Source: Tetragonia tetragonoides | Taxonomy: Eukaryota > Streptophyta > Magnoliopsida > Caryophyllales > Aizoaceae | Assembly (NCBI GenBank): GCA_038025085.1 | Contig: CM076139.1 | Coordinates: 43,318,807-43,382,806, forward strand | Direction of reading: 5' to 3' | DNA length: 64,000 nucleotides | Notes under the pieces: model-generated | The model's input: only the letters and a program-made list of their open reading frames with translations | What the model was told of the DNA's origin: nothing | The model's database searches: none | Part shown: piece by piece, positions 43,722 to 53,989 of the stretch | Layout of the letters: each line of letters begins with the position of its first letter | How positions within the stretch are numbered: position 1 is the first letter of the stretch | Position numbers and translations under genes: made by a program

Positions 43722-45728
43722 AGCAGTCTCACTAACCTTTTTGTAAATACAAGGTTCCTCTTCGCATCTAAGGAAATCAAGCTCTTTGATTGCCTCATTG
43801 AAGCGAAGATTTTAACTCTTGGATGCCTGCTTCAATCCATAAATAGATCACTGAAGCTTGCATACCTTTCCTCCTGGTGATGTGAAGCCCTCGGGTTGTG
43901 TCATGTACAGATCATCTTCTAGGTTTCCATTAAGGAAAGCTGTCTTCACATCCATTTGCCATATCTCATAGTCATAATATGCAGCAATGGCAAGGAGTAT
44001 CCTAATGGATTTAAGCATTGCGACTGGCAAAAAGGTTTCATCATAATTTATCCCATGAATTTGATTATAGCCTTTTGCCACCAATCGTGCCGTGAATATA
44101 TACACATTCCCATGCATGTCGATTTTCTTCTTGAAAACCCATTTACACTCAATGGTTTTTATGCCATCGGGTGGGTCAACCAAAGTCCATACTTTGTTTT
44201 CATACATGGAATCCATTTCAGATTTCATGGCTTAAAGCCATTTGTCGGAATCTGGGCCCATCATTGCTTCCGTGTAGGTCGTAGGCTCTTCCTACTCTAT
44301 TAATAATATATTATAACGATGTTCAGTCACCAAGAAACCATATCTAATGGGTTCTCGGCGCTCTCTTTCAGACCTACGAGGGGATGGTGCCACAGGTGTA
44401 GTTACTACAACATCTTGTAAACTACTTTGAGTCTCCTTAGAAATTGGAATACTCTCCTCTGGCTCTCGAACCTCTTCGAGTTGCACTTTACTCCCACTGG
44501 TTCCTTTAGAAAGAAACTCTCTTTCTAAGAAGACACTGTGTCGAGCCACAAACACTTTGTTGTCGGTGGGATGGTAAAAGTAATATCCTTTAGTTTCTTT
44601 AGGATATCCCACAAAGAAGCATTTATCAGATTTAGGTCCAAGCTTATCAGAAAGTAAACGTTTTACATAAGCTTCACAACCCCAAATATTCAGAAAAGTC
44701 AAGCTGGGAACTTTTCCCGTCCATTTCTCATATGGTGTCTTTTCTACTGATTTTGATGGACTCCTGTTAAGTGTGAACGCTACTGTCTCAAGAGCATATC
44801 CCCAAAAAGATATTGGAAGAATAGTAAGGCTCATCATAGATCGAACCATGTCTAATAAAGTTCGATTTCTCCTCTCCGATACACCATTCCATTGTGGTGT
44901 ACCTGGAGGGGTGAGTTGTGAAACAATTCCACAATCTTTCAAATGACTATCAAACTCTTGGCTTCGATACTCACCCCCTCGATCTGATCGAAGAGCTTTA
45001 ATCTTTTTCCCAAGTTGATTTTGTACTTCATTTTGAAACTCCCTGAACTTTTCAAAGGATTCAGATTTATGCCTCATCAAGTAGACATAACCATACCTGC
45101 TGAAGTCATCAGTAAAGGTAATGAAGTAGTGGTAACCTCCACTAGCAACTGTGCTTAATGGTCCGCATACATCAGTATGTATGAGGCCTAATAAATCACT
45201 TGCTCTCTCAATGTAACCAGTGAAAGGTGCCTTAGTCATCTTCCCTAATAAACAAGACTCACATGTCTCAAATGACTCAAAGTCAAATGAGTTTAAAAGT
45301 CCATCATTATGGAGCTTTTGAACACGCTTCTCGTTTATATGTCCAAGACGACAATGCCAAAGGTAAGTTGGGTTAGAGTCATTTGATTTGAGCCTCTTCG
45401 TAGTTATGTTATAAACTGGAATTTTAAGGTCTAGAAAATAAAGGACATTTTTCATTGGACCGCTACCATAAAATATATCATCTTTATAAAAGGAACAACA
45501 TTTGTTCTTAATCACAAAGACAAAATCTTCCAAGTCCAAAACTGAAACATAAATAATATTCCTGCTAATGGCAGGTACATAATAACAATTATTGAGTTCT
45601 AAAACCAATCTAGATGGCAAATTTAAATGAAATGTTCCTACAGATAACGCAGCAATTCTTGCTCCATTTCCAACGCGCAGGTCCACTTCACCTTTTGCCA
45701 AAGTCCTACTTCTCTTTAGTCCGTGCAC
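43722..45728 (-). pseudogene. Copia 2 protease end, integrase and RT front
   Basis: The 478-codon frame (44292-45728) carries the zinc-binding LWHCRLGHINEKRV and CESCLLGKMTK, then catalytic HTDVCGPL (first Asp), ALRSDRGGEYRS (second Asp), PPGTPQWNGVSERRNRTLLDM (Glu). WGCEAYVKRL and the VFLEREFL tail follow. The RT front (43848-44228) has ECKWVFKKK, ARLVAKGYNQ, YDETFLPVA and MDVKTAFLNGNLEDDLYM. A stop before IYGLKQAS separates it from the palm end. The integrase catalytic triad looks intact. Confidence 0.9.
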
Positions 45729-45819
45729 ATTTGCATAAATGTGAACACCACATCCGGTATCTAATACCCAAGAAGTAGAATTTGAAGAAGTAGATACATT
45801 TACTTCTATAACATAAAAT

Positions 45820-46696
45820 TTACCTGAATTTGAAGGAACACTTCCCCTTATTCTTCTTTAGATCCTCCAAATATTTCTTGCGGATCCTCTTCCAATGCCC
45901 AAGTTCATTGCAGTAGAAGCACTTGGTTTCATCATTAGGACCAGACGAGGGTTTGAACTTAGCTTTTCCTTTGGGTTGATTCACAATCGGACCCTTCGTT
46001 TTACCTTTCCCCTTGTCCTTAGTTTGACCATGTTTCTTAAACTCGGTCCCCTTTCTAACCATTAGAACATTGGGAGTTGGGTCCTTCTTGACGTTTTGCT
46101 CAGCAGTTTTAAGCATCCCATGCAGCTCAACCAATGACTTGTTAAGATTATGCATATTATAGTTCATAACAAAAGTATCATAATCATTAGTTAATGACGC
46201 TAAGATGATATCAGTAGCCAACTCTTGACCCATTGGGGAGCCCAGTTTTTCCAAGTTCTCAACATAACCAATCATCTTGATTACATGAGGACTAACTAAA
46301 CTTCCTTTCCCCATCTTGCACTTAACCAAGTCACACAGTGTTAAACCTCTCAGTTCGTGCTTGCTCCTGAAACAGATTTTTCAGGCTCTCAATCATCTCA
46401 TAAGCCTCCATATTTTCATATCGCTTCTGAAGCTCAGAACTCATGGTGGCCAACATGAGACAACTAACATCAATTGAATCATCTTTGAGCTTTTAATAAG
46501 CATTCCTCTCAGCATGAGAAGCATTGGTAGTAGGAGCCTTCTTGGGGACTGGTTTCTCAAGGACATATCCCTTTTTCTCTTGTTTGAGAATAATTCTCAG
46601 GTTTCGATACAAGTCCAAGAAATTGGTTCCATTCAGTTTGTCCTTCTCAAGGACGGATCGCAGTGAAAATGAGTGTGATGGTGTAGGGTTTGACAT
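45820..46696 (-). pseudogene. Copia 2 gag, broken
   Basis: Starts with MSNPTPSHSFSLRSVLEKDKLNGTNFLDLYRNL at 46696. After an in-frame stop near 46493 and a frameshift near 46330 it continues with SLTNDYDTFVMNYNM and an Asn/Lys-rich stretch. The zinc knuckle is CFYCNELGHWKRIR: the fourth zinc ligand, normally Cys, is Arg. The protease start at 45729-45819 carries stops/frameshifts. Confidence 0.85.
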
Positions 46697-48053
46697 TATC
46701 TACAACAAATGTACAAAGTCTTTAGTGACTTATTTCATAAATATTTCGTTAACAATTTAACAAAATAAATCCACTATATTAATGTGACAAATATCCCTAT
46801 AAAATATAGTGGAGCCAAGATCCATATTTCCTAAGTATCAAGTAAGTTTTAGCTTATCACTTTACACTTAGTTATTTAGGTAAGTAACCCTTTACTAATT
46901 GTATCCTATACCACTCCTAGTTGTTGGGATCACATCATATGTCCCGGCTCCCAACTCTATGCCTAAGGCCCAAAACTGTTTTGATAGCCTTATTAAGTTA
47001 ACCAATTTATACATATGGGTAACTGTTACTCATCCTAACAGACTAGAGTAATTAAGAATGCTCTACTTTGGCAGACACATTTTAATAAACCAAGTCCTTA
47101 TAAGTGTATTCAATTGGAAAGGCATCAAGTTAACTTAATATTACTAAGGGATGTGATTGATTATATGGAGTTGAGTTTCATGCAAACGTAACAATAAATA
47201 TAATCAATAGTAAATAAGAGGAAGCATAAACAATAACACATGTGATATAGTATGGCCCCCTAGACTATGGTGATCTAATCTCCACACTTTGCTTCTTCCA
47301 TACAACAGCTAGATGGTCATCTCCATGATATCCTTTGACCTTCATGATCTTGAACTTACAATCAACTATATCATAAAAGTTACACTACTACACTAGCAAT
47401 AATCTAATTATTACATTTAAAGTAACGACACGCAGGTCGTATTTAATAATTACATTCAAATAAACAACACGTAGGTCGAAATTTAAACCAAAGTAAAATT
47501 ATGGGTCATACTATTCGCCATACCATACCATTCAACATCATATGAACTAAGATATCATATATCAAACATCAAAGATTTGCAATGGCATAAAAAAAAAACA
47601 TCGTTAGCACAAACAAGCGGATCCATGCAGGGGTCAAGAGGGCGGCGCCCCCTTGCGGGGTCGAGGGGCAGCGCCCCTGGCGGCGGTCTCAATTCCGTTT
47701 AGTGGGGAAACTGCGACGATTAATCTCATTAATCGTAAACCCTAGGCTAATCGTATTAACATATTTTAGGGTTTTGCCCTAGTTAACCTATGTGAATTCG
47801 TCAACAGTAGCATACAGAATTACAACGGCTTGTATTCAAACAACATGCTATTGATAACATACGAATCTTAACATATGAACTATTCATACAGACATGCTTT
47901 CATAGATTGATAAATACTAACATGCTCAGATTCGAATATTAGAAAAACAAAGAACGAATCACACCTAAACATGTATTATATACATATCATGATTTCGAAC
48001 CTACTCATATATCTACTATATATCAAATATTCAAGGACAGTAAAACACAAGCA
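46697..48053. other. 5' leader of copia 2
   Basis: About 1.36 kb without a frame. A G+C-rich patch at 47640-47690 (GGCGCCCCCTTGCGGGG and GGCAGCGCCCCTGGCGG) stands out from A+T-rich surroundings. Confidence 0.6.
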
Positions 48054-48065
48054 GCTCTGATACCA
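48054..48065 (-). promoter_or_regulatory. Primer-binding site of copia 2
   Basis: The minus strand reads TGGTATCAGAGC directly after the 5' LTR, complementary to the 3' end of plant initiator tRNA-Met. Confidence 0.9.
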
Positions 48066-48066
48066 C

Positions 48067-48676
48067 TGAAGGAATTTCTAACTACTAACATGTTCATACA
48101 TACATAATAGAAATTCGATTAACCCAGAAAAAACATGTGATTACTGTAATTAAATATCAAATCGAAATCCTACCTCACTCCTTGGTTGCTGATTGGATGA
48201 ACAGTGGTTGGGGTATGGACTAATACGTCAGATGCTGTGCCTCATATGTTATCCACACACAGGCTCGAATCCACACGTCAGTATGCTAGTACAGCGATCC
48301 CGTTCACAACCTCCATTCTCTCCTTACTCTAATGACACACAGTTAAGGTTTCGTGAAAACTGATTATCACGTGTGACCCTAACTGATCAGGGAGTCACGA
48401 AATATATAGAGAGGCAGGAGGGTTGATTAGGTTAAGTGTGAGATGGGCCTAATACAATTTAGACCCTTCTAATAAAACGAGCCTGTTAAGTGTGCGACCC
48501 TGCTGGTTTACTTACTGTGCCAGTAAGTCCGAAACTCTTTTCGGGCCCACAAACCGTAATTGGTTTCTAGCAAAACATTACGATAATCCATGTTAAGTAA
48601 AGATCAGTTTTCATAATCTAACCAATAATGCAATTATTAATTCTTACTATGATTAGTTCATAGGACAAATCCAAAA
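48067..48676 (-). repeat. 5' LTR of copia 2
   Basis: Pair of 41352-41960. Its outer end reads CAAATCCAAAA instead of CAAATCCAACA. Confidence 0.9.
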
Positions 48677-49379
48677 TTTCTGGGCTAAGAGCTTTCACTG
48701 TTGATGGGTTTAGAAACTGGAAAAAAATAAAAAAATGGGAAAAGATGTGCTTTCTTGAATCATGTAGGCAAAGATCCAAATTTCTCTCACAAACTTCGTG
48801 AACAGGCTTGTGAGGATCTAAAGAACCAAGCACAACATATGCCGCAAGTTCTCATGAGACAAACATCAAGGCAAATTCCTGAGAATCGGCTAAGACTTAA
48901 AGCTTCAATTGATGCACTCTTATATCTTGCCTTCCAAGGATGTTCCATGAGAGGTCATGATGAAAGTAAAGATTCAAACAATTGTGGTAACTTTCTTGTA
49001 CTTGTAAAAGTTTTTTGCTGTTTACAATGAAAAGGTTGCTAATGTTGTTCTGGAAAATGCTCCAAAAAATACTTCTTATACCTCTGCTGATTCACAAAAA
49101 GAAGTTTTGCAAGTTGTAGCTGAGAAGGTGAAATGGGCAATTCGTGAAGAAGTGGGCGATGAGAAATTTTGCATCATTGTTGATGAAGCTAGTGACAACT
49201 CAAGAAAGGAGCAAATGGCAATTGTTTTGAGATATATCGACCAAGATGGTTTCATACGAAGGCGCTTTTTCAGCATTGTTCATGTGTCTGACACCACTTC
49301 TTTGACTCTAAATAATGCAATTCTCCCAGTTCTTTCCCACTATGGTCTGGATGTTAAAAACATAAGGGGTCAAGGCTAT
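48677..49379 (+). pseudogene. ZMYM1/TTF-type hAT-derived gene, second part
   Basis: The frame continues from 41351 with FTVDGFRNWKK, then after two 1-nt shifts (about 48752 and 49012, the latter in a T-run) with EQACEDLKNQ, YLAFQGCSMRGHDES, then FCIIVDEASDNSRKEQMAIVLRYI holding the first catalytic Asp of the hAT fold, FSIVHVSDTTSLTL and the block LDVKNIRGQGY. The gene ends abruptly at 49379, where the Sirevirus 3 LTR begins after GCTAT. The next residues expected in this family (DGASNM) must lie beyond the window. Confidence 0.85.
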
Positions 49380-50829
49380 TGTTGGGTTCCTGATTTTGAT
49401 GATAACAAATATAGTGTCCTTATCTTTGTGTAAACTAACTATGATGGCAGGTTTACTTAAGGATGCAAGAAGTTGTAATACTCAAAGCATGATTGCTCAT
49501 GAAGATGCTTGGATCCTCACAAGACATGAAGACAATGTAATGTAGTTAAGTGCATTTGTAATTAGTCTTTATGTACTATGCTTGACTAGTTAGCAAGAGC
49601 CTAAGTTGATCATGACAAGGGAACAAGGTTGTAGGACTGAGTGCATGCGTCTATGAATACATGGGAGCATTCTTGTTAACCCTGTTATCTATGACTAGCA
49701 CTGAAGCTTGAAGAAATCAAAAAGGAACAAAAAATTGGACCCTGTTCCTTCAAGCTGTGCATCTGGACGAGTTTGCATAATATCGTATTTATTATTTCTA
49801 TGAATATTTGTGTATTATCTTTTTAGATCTTCACACAAATATTCTTCTGAAGAAATATAAATTATTTTGGAAAAATGAATATTGCAAAATCGTGTTTTAA
49901 ACAGAAAAGATATTATCTTGGAATAGTATTTTACTTAATGTCCAAGTTTATATTGCTTAGGTAAGTGAATTATCTTTTGAAATATTTCTAATTATCTTTT
50001 AGTAATTACATTCTGATAAATCACATGCTAGCTGGTCACGATTTTCTGTTAAAGTATTTGGACGGTTTTTATGATATAGGTTGAGTCAAGGAAAGGTCTT
50101 TGATCTTTACTTAAACTCTATCGTATCGTTTGGGTAAATCTTATCTTTTATATTCTGAAAAGATTTAACCTAATTGTACTGAGCATCTAGGCCCGCCTAT
50201 ATAAGCCGCCTGATAGGCTCAGTTGAAGGGTTAAGCTTTGCGTGCATTATTAAGATCAGAATCATTTGTGCAAAGTATTAAATCGTCCAAACCAGATACG
50301 TGTTGTGCTCACATGAACAACCTTGAACCCTGTTCCCTGTCCTGGTCAGTTTGAGTCTTGCTTAGATTGGTCATTGCTTAATAAGTTTTATGTGGTCTTA
50401 TTTTGCTTAGTATTGAAGCGTGTTATAGGACAAACAATCTGGTAATCTGTAATAGCTCTAGCTTAGTAACAAGCGTAGAGTTTCCTTCAGTTCAGTGTGT
50501 GAGTTGGAGGGATTGGCACCACATCAATAACGGTGTGTGGTGTTGTCTAGGATTCTGTACTGTATCCTGTTTGGCTCTGGTTATAAGAGAAGTAGTGTGA
50601 CAAAATCCCAAGTAACTGGGTCGTGGTTTTTACTCCTATTGAACCTAGGAGGTTTTCCACTTGTAAAAATCCTTGTGTTATTTACATTCAGTCTTTTACT
50701 TTCTGTTCAGTTTACTGCATAGGAACAACGTCCATAACGTTGCTCTCTACATTGTTCTTAAGTCATAAAACGCGAGAAATTGGAGTCACTCTATTCACCC
50801 CCCCTCTAGAGTAACTTAGGCACTCTTCA
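49380..50829 (+). repeat. 5' LTR of Sirevirus 3
   Basis: Begins TGTTGGGTTCCTGATTTTGA and ends about CACTCTTCA before the primer-binding site. TATA at 50197-50205. Shares start, TATA position and the TCGTGGTTTTTAC box with the Sirevirus 1 LTR and has nearly the same length (1450 against 1442). Confidence 0.85.
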
Positions 50830-50831
50830 GT

Positions 50832-50843
50832 TGGTATCAGAGC
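50832..50843 (+). promoter_or_regulatory. Primer-binding site of Sirevirus 3
   Basis: TGGTATCAGAGC, two bases after the LTR, complementary to initiator tRNA-Met. Confidence 0.9.
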
Positions 50844-50888
50844 AAGGTTGCTCACTAAGAGGTTAACACCTTGAGTTTTTCTGCAAAA

Positions 50889-51303
50889 ATGAATGCACCT
50901 AGTGAGATGAGGGAAGGACAAACCATTAATTGTCCACCACTATTCAATGGAGATTACTACTCCTGGTGGAAGAAAAGAATGGAGATTTTTATCAAGGCTG
51001 AAGACTATGAGTTATGGCAAATAACTTAGAAGGGAGATCTGGTTGTAGAGCAAGTATATGCAGAAGGTAAGACAAGAATCAAGCCTCCAGACAAATGGAC
51101 AAACACTGATGTCAAGCTTATGGAGAAGAATGCTAAAGCTGGCAAGCTCCTACACTGTGGAGTTAATGCAAAGGAATACAATCATATTCAAGGATGTGAC
51201 TCCGCTCAAAGCATCTGGAAAACCTTGGAGACTGCTTATGAAGGCACCTCACAGGTAAAGCAATCCAAAATAGATATGTTGATTAGACAATATGAATTAT
51301 CTA
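50889..51303 (+). pseudogene. Sirevirus 3 gag, fragment 1
   Basis: ATG at 50889 starts NCPPLFNGDYYSWWKKRMEIF, the usual gag N-terminus. A TAG stop at 51027-51029 (Trp is usual) breaks it. Ends at AATTATCTA (51295-51303), the target duplicated by the MULE; the frame continues at 52872. Confidence 0.85.
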
Positions 51304-52862
51304 GGGGAATTCCAATTGGTGCCCTTTTACTATTGACTTGTCCAACTGGTGCCCCTAACACAGAAAGAAGTCCGGTCCGTGCCCATTTAAATTTAAAATA
51401 TCCATTCCATGTCCTTATTTTTTCTTTTCCGTTACAAAGTGATGACGTGGCTACTGAATTTAATGCCGTCCATGTCCCTTGTCTTTTTCGAGCAAAATAT
51501 ACTGACAAAATTGCCCCTCTTCTTTTCCCCCCATTTTTCGCTCAATTTCCCTTCTAAGTTACGAGTACAACATTTTAGATCTTTTGTAACTTGTTGGTCT
51601 CAAAGTGTCCATATACCCAGTGAGTGAATCAGGTGTTGGCTCTAAGGCTATATGAAGCAATACTTAATGCTAATATTTAATTGCAACCAAAATATTGAAG
51701 AAACAAAACATCAGAAAATCGTTAATGAGAGATTTGGGAACCCCCAATATACTCCCAATACAACCCCCAGCTCTAATCAGAGACATTTGCTGCTAGCTAG
51801 TACAACTCTACAATCCAGAGCAAGCATAAACTCCTATAATACCTCATTGACGGCAGTTTTGGATAGAAGAATCGACTGAAGAAGTCGAATTCAGATTCTG
51901 GTGGAGCAAGCGCAGTTACAATCAACCCCCACTGAAGTTAATAGCAGACTTCACACTCCAATCACTGTCAAAAGAAATGCAATGTTTCACCCATTGACAA
52001 GAAAGACATCAGATTAGAATGAAACATCGGATAGAGTTTGCATACAAGATAGTCATCTAAACTGGTCTTCTTGATATCGACCACAGAAACCCCACCCAAC
52101 ACTTTAGATATCGACGAGGTCTCATTTGCATTGTAGTCAGTCAACGGGGTTGTGGGAAAATCCAATTCAATCAAGAATGACTGTTCTGCTTTGCCATTCT
52201 CACACTTCGGCAAGACTGTTGTTTTCGGTTCAGGTACTTTCTGGGCTGTTAATGTCCCAGACAGTGTCGAAAACTCTACCATATGTCCATTCACCAAACC
52301 AGATGTGAAACAAAAGTGTGCAGCCGCTAAGGTTAGCAAATCGTCAATAATGTCGCCGGAGCTCATGAAATCGAAGCCAAGTACCTTCAATCGAACTTAC
52401 CATCGGATAATTCATGGTCGAATTGGGGCGGTTACAGGGAGGAGAAAACGATTCTCGAAAATTCAAGCTTGCATGTTAGATTCGTCGCCGGTGGCCATGG
52501 CGGAATTCAAGCTTCGACCATCGCAGAGAGAAGAGAGAGACAGAGTGTGTGTGTGTGTATAGACCGATAGGGGAGAGAGAGACAAAGAGTGAGTGGAGAG
52601 AGATCATGGTGGGAGCTTCCATGGTCGTCCATGGAGGAGAGAGAGAGTGTGTGTGTGATTGAGAGGTAAAATGGAGAAATAAAATTTATCTGCGTTTCAT
52701 TAAGGGTAAAATGGAGAAATAAAATTGCACTTAACGGAAAACAATAAATAAGGACACGGAATGGATATTTTAAATTTAAATGGGTACGGACCAGACTTCT
52801 TTCTGTGTTAGGGGCACCAGTTGGACAAGTCAATAGTAAAAGGGCACCAATTGGAATTCCCC
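51304..52862. mobile_element. MULE (Mutator-like), non-autonomous, long TIR
   Basis: The ends are ~120-bp inverted repeats (51304-51423 and 52743-52862), beginning GGGGAATTCCAATTGGTGCC, with only a few mismatches. A perfect 9-bp duplication AATTATCTA flanks it (51295-51303 and 52863-52871), the Mutator signature. No transposase frame. The interior (51640-52640) is gene-like and might be captured host sequence. Confidence 0.93.
51968..52390 (-). CDS. Gene-like ORF inside the MULE (possible captured fragment)
   Basis: A 140-codon minus-strand frame, with its first ATG at 52366 (MSSGDIIDDLLTLAAA), has balanced amino-acid composition and no known domain that I recognise. An upstream minus-strand stretch has an ATG in good context at about 52500 (MATGDESNMQA) and a GTAAGT donor-like site near 52400, as in a captured exon-intron fragment. 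The plus-strand frame 52152-52562 overlapping it is judged a shadow. It may be chance coding. Confidence 0.3.
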   Translation of the reverse strand: MKVLGFDFMSSGDIIDDLLTLAAAHFCFTSGLVNGHMVEFSTLSGTLTAQKVPEPKTTVLPKCENGKAEQSFLIELDFPTTPLTDYNANETSSISKVLGGVSVVDIKKTSLDDYLVCKLYPMFHSNLMSFLSMGETLHFF

Positions 52863-53055
52863 AATTATCTAACATGGAACCAATGGAGACTATCAAAGAC
52901 ATGTATGCTCGGTTCAACAATATCTTAAATCAACTCAATTTCCTTGGCAAATCTTTTGATGAAGAGGATGTTGTTAGAAAGCTGTTAAGAAGTCTACCAG
53001 TAGACATTATATGGACACTTAAAGTTACAGCTATCCAAGAAGCAAGGGATTTGAC
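52863..53055 (+). pseudogene. Sirevirus 3 gag, fragment 2
   Basis: Continues the frame from fragment 1 with MEPMETIKDMYARFNNILNQ and KLLRSLPVDI, ending at GATTTGAC (53048-53055), the 8-bp target of the hAT MITE. Confidence 0.85.
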
Positions 53056-53745
53056 TAGACCTGTCAATTCCTGACGCGATCCGAAAACCCGACCCGACCC
53101 GACCCGAAACCCGACCCAACCCGACCCGACCCGACCCGTTTTTTTAGGGTCCTGACACTGATTTTCCGACCCGGAACCCGGTGTGATCCGAACCCGATTA
53201 ACCCGGTGTTTTTTGGGTCAAACCCGACCCGTTTGACCCGAAAAATAGAACAATTTGAAATTATAAACAAAAAGTTCGACTAAAATATCCTAAAAAACAA
53301 ATAAAATATTTTTTTTTTTCTTTCATTAACTTTTTCTCTTCCTATTTATTCTCTCAAAATCAGAAATTTTGCTTTTAACTACGCTAAAATGGACGAAAAT
53401 ATAAAGCACAACTCATCGAATAATTAAAAAAAAGTATAAAGAATATCATATAGTCGTATATACATACCAAAAACGTGTAAAAATACACGTACGTAGTTAA
53501 TACAAGTTATAAGTTAGAGTATAAATTGGCAAATATACCATTTGAAAGTATAAATTGGCTATATAATTAAAGAAGAAAAAAAAATTATTGGGTCACTCGA
53601 CCCGGTGGGTCGACCCGAACCCGACAACACTGGGTCAGGGTCGAGCATTTCTTAACCCGAACCCGAAATGACCCGACCCGCTGTGACCCTAACTCGACCC
53701 GACCCGAACCCGAACCCGACCCGCCCGACCCAATTGACAGTTCTA
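53056..53745. mobile_element. hAT-type MITE in Sirevirus 3 gag
   Basis: Ends TAGACCTGTCAATT and AATTGACAGTTCTA, one mismatch in 14. A perfect 8-bp duplication GATTTGAC flanks it (53048-53055, 53746-53753). Same family as 24371-24997, in opposite orientation, ~60 bp longer through extra CGACCC repeats. Confidence 0.93.
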
Positions 53746-53989
53746 GATTTGACCATCATGAAGGTTGAAGAATTAATTGGTAACTTAATGACTCATGAGT
53801 TTCAAATTAAATCTAATGAGATCAAGAGAGAAAAGGAGATTGCTTTCCAAGTGGAGGAAATTCCTGAAGATGACTTGAACTTAAATGAAGATGAGATAAG
53901 CCTTGTTGCCAGGAAGTTTGCACGCTTCCGTAGCAATAGAGGAAGTTTTACTCAGACTGCTTCAAATTCAGGGAAAGGTGGAAACTTTG
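53746..53989 (+). pseudogene. Sirevirus 3 gag, fragment 3
   Basis: Continues with MKVEELIGNLMTHEFQIKSN and ends in a Gly-rich stretch at CTTTG (53985-53989), the 5-bp target of the gypsy element. Confidence 0.85.

Larger units (their letters stand above)
41352..48676 (-). mobile_element. Copia 2, complete element in minus orientation
   Basis: Two LTRs (41352-41960 and 48067-48676) in direct orientation flank gag and pol on the minus strand. Target duplication is ATTCT (41347-41351) and TTTCT (48677-48681), one mismatch. The LTRs differ visibly more than those of the Tat element, so the insertion is older by that measure. The primer-binding site is complementary to the initiator methionine tRNA. 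Confidence 0.92.

Noticed and set aside
47640..47690. G+C-rich hairpin in the copia 2 leader as an rRNA or satellite piece
   Set aside because: Too short, and no similarity to rRNA that I can see; similar patches occur in plant retroelement leaders.
52126..52562. Plus-strand frames within the MULE
   Set aside because: They overlap the better minus-strand candidate and end in a GTGTGT microsatellite.
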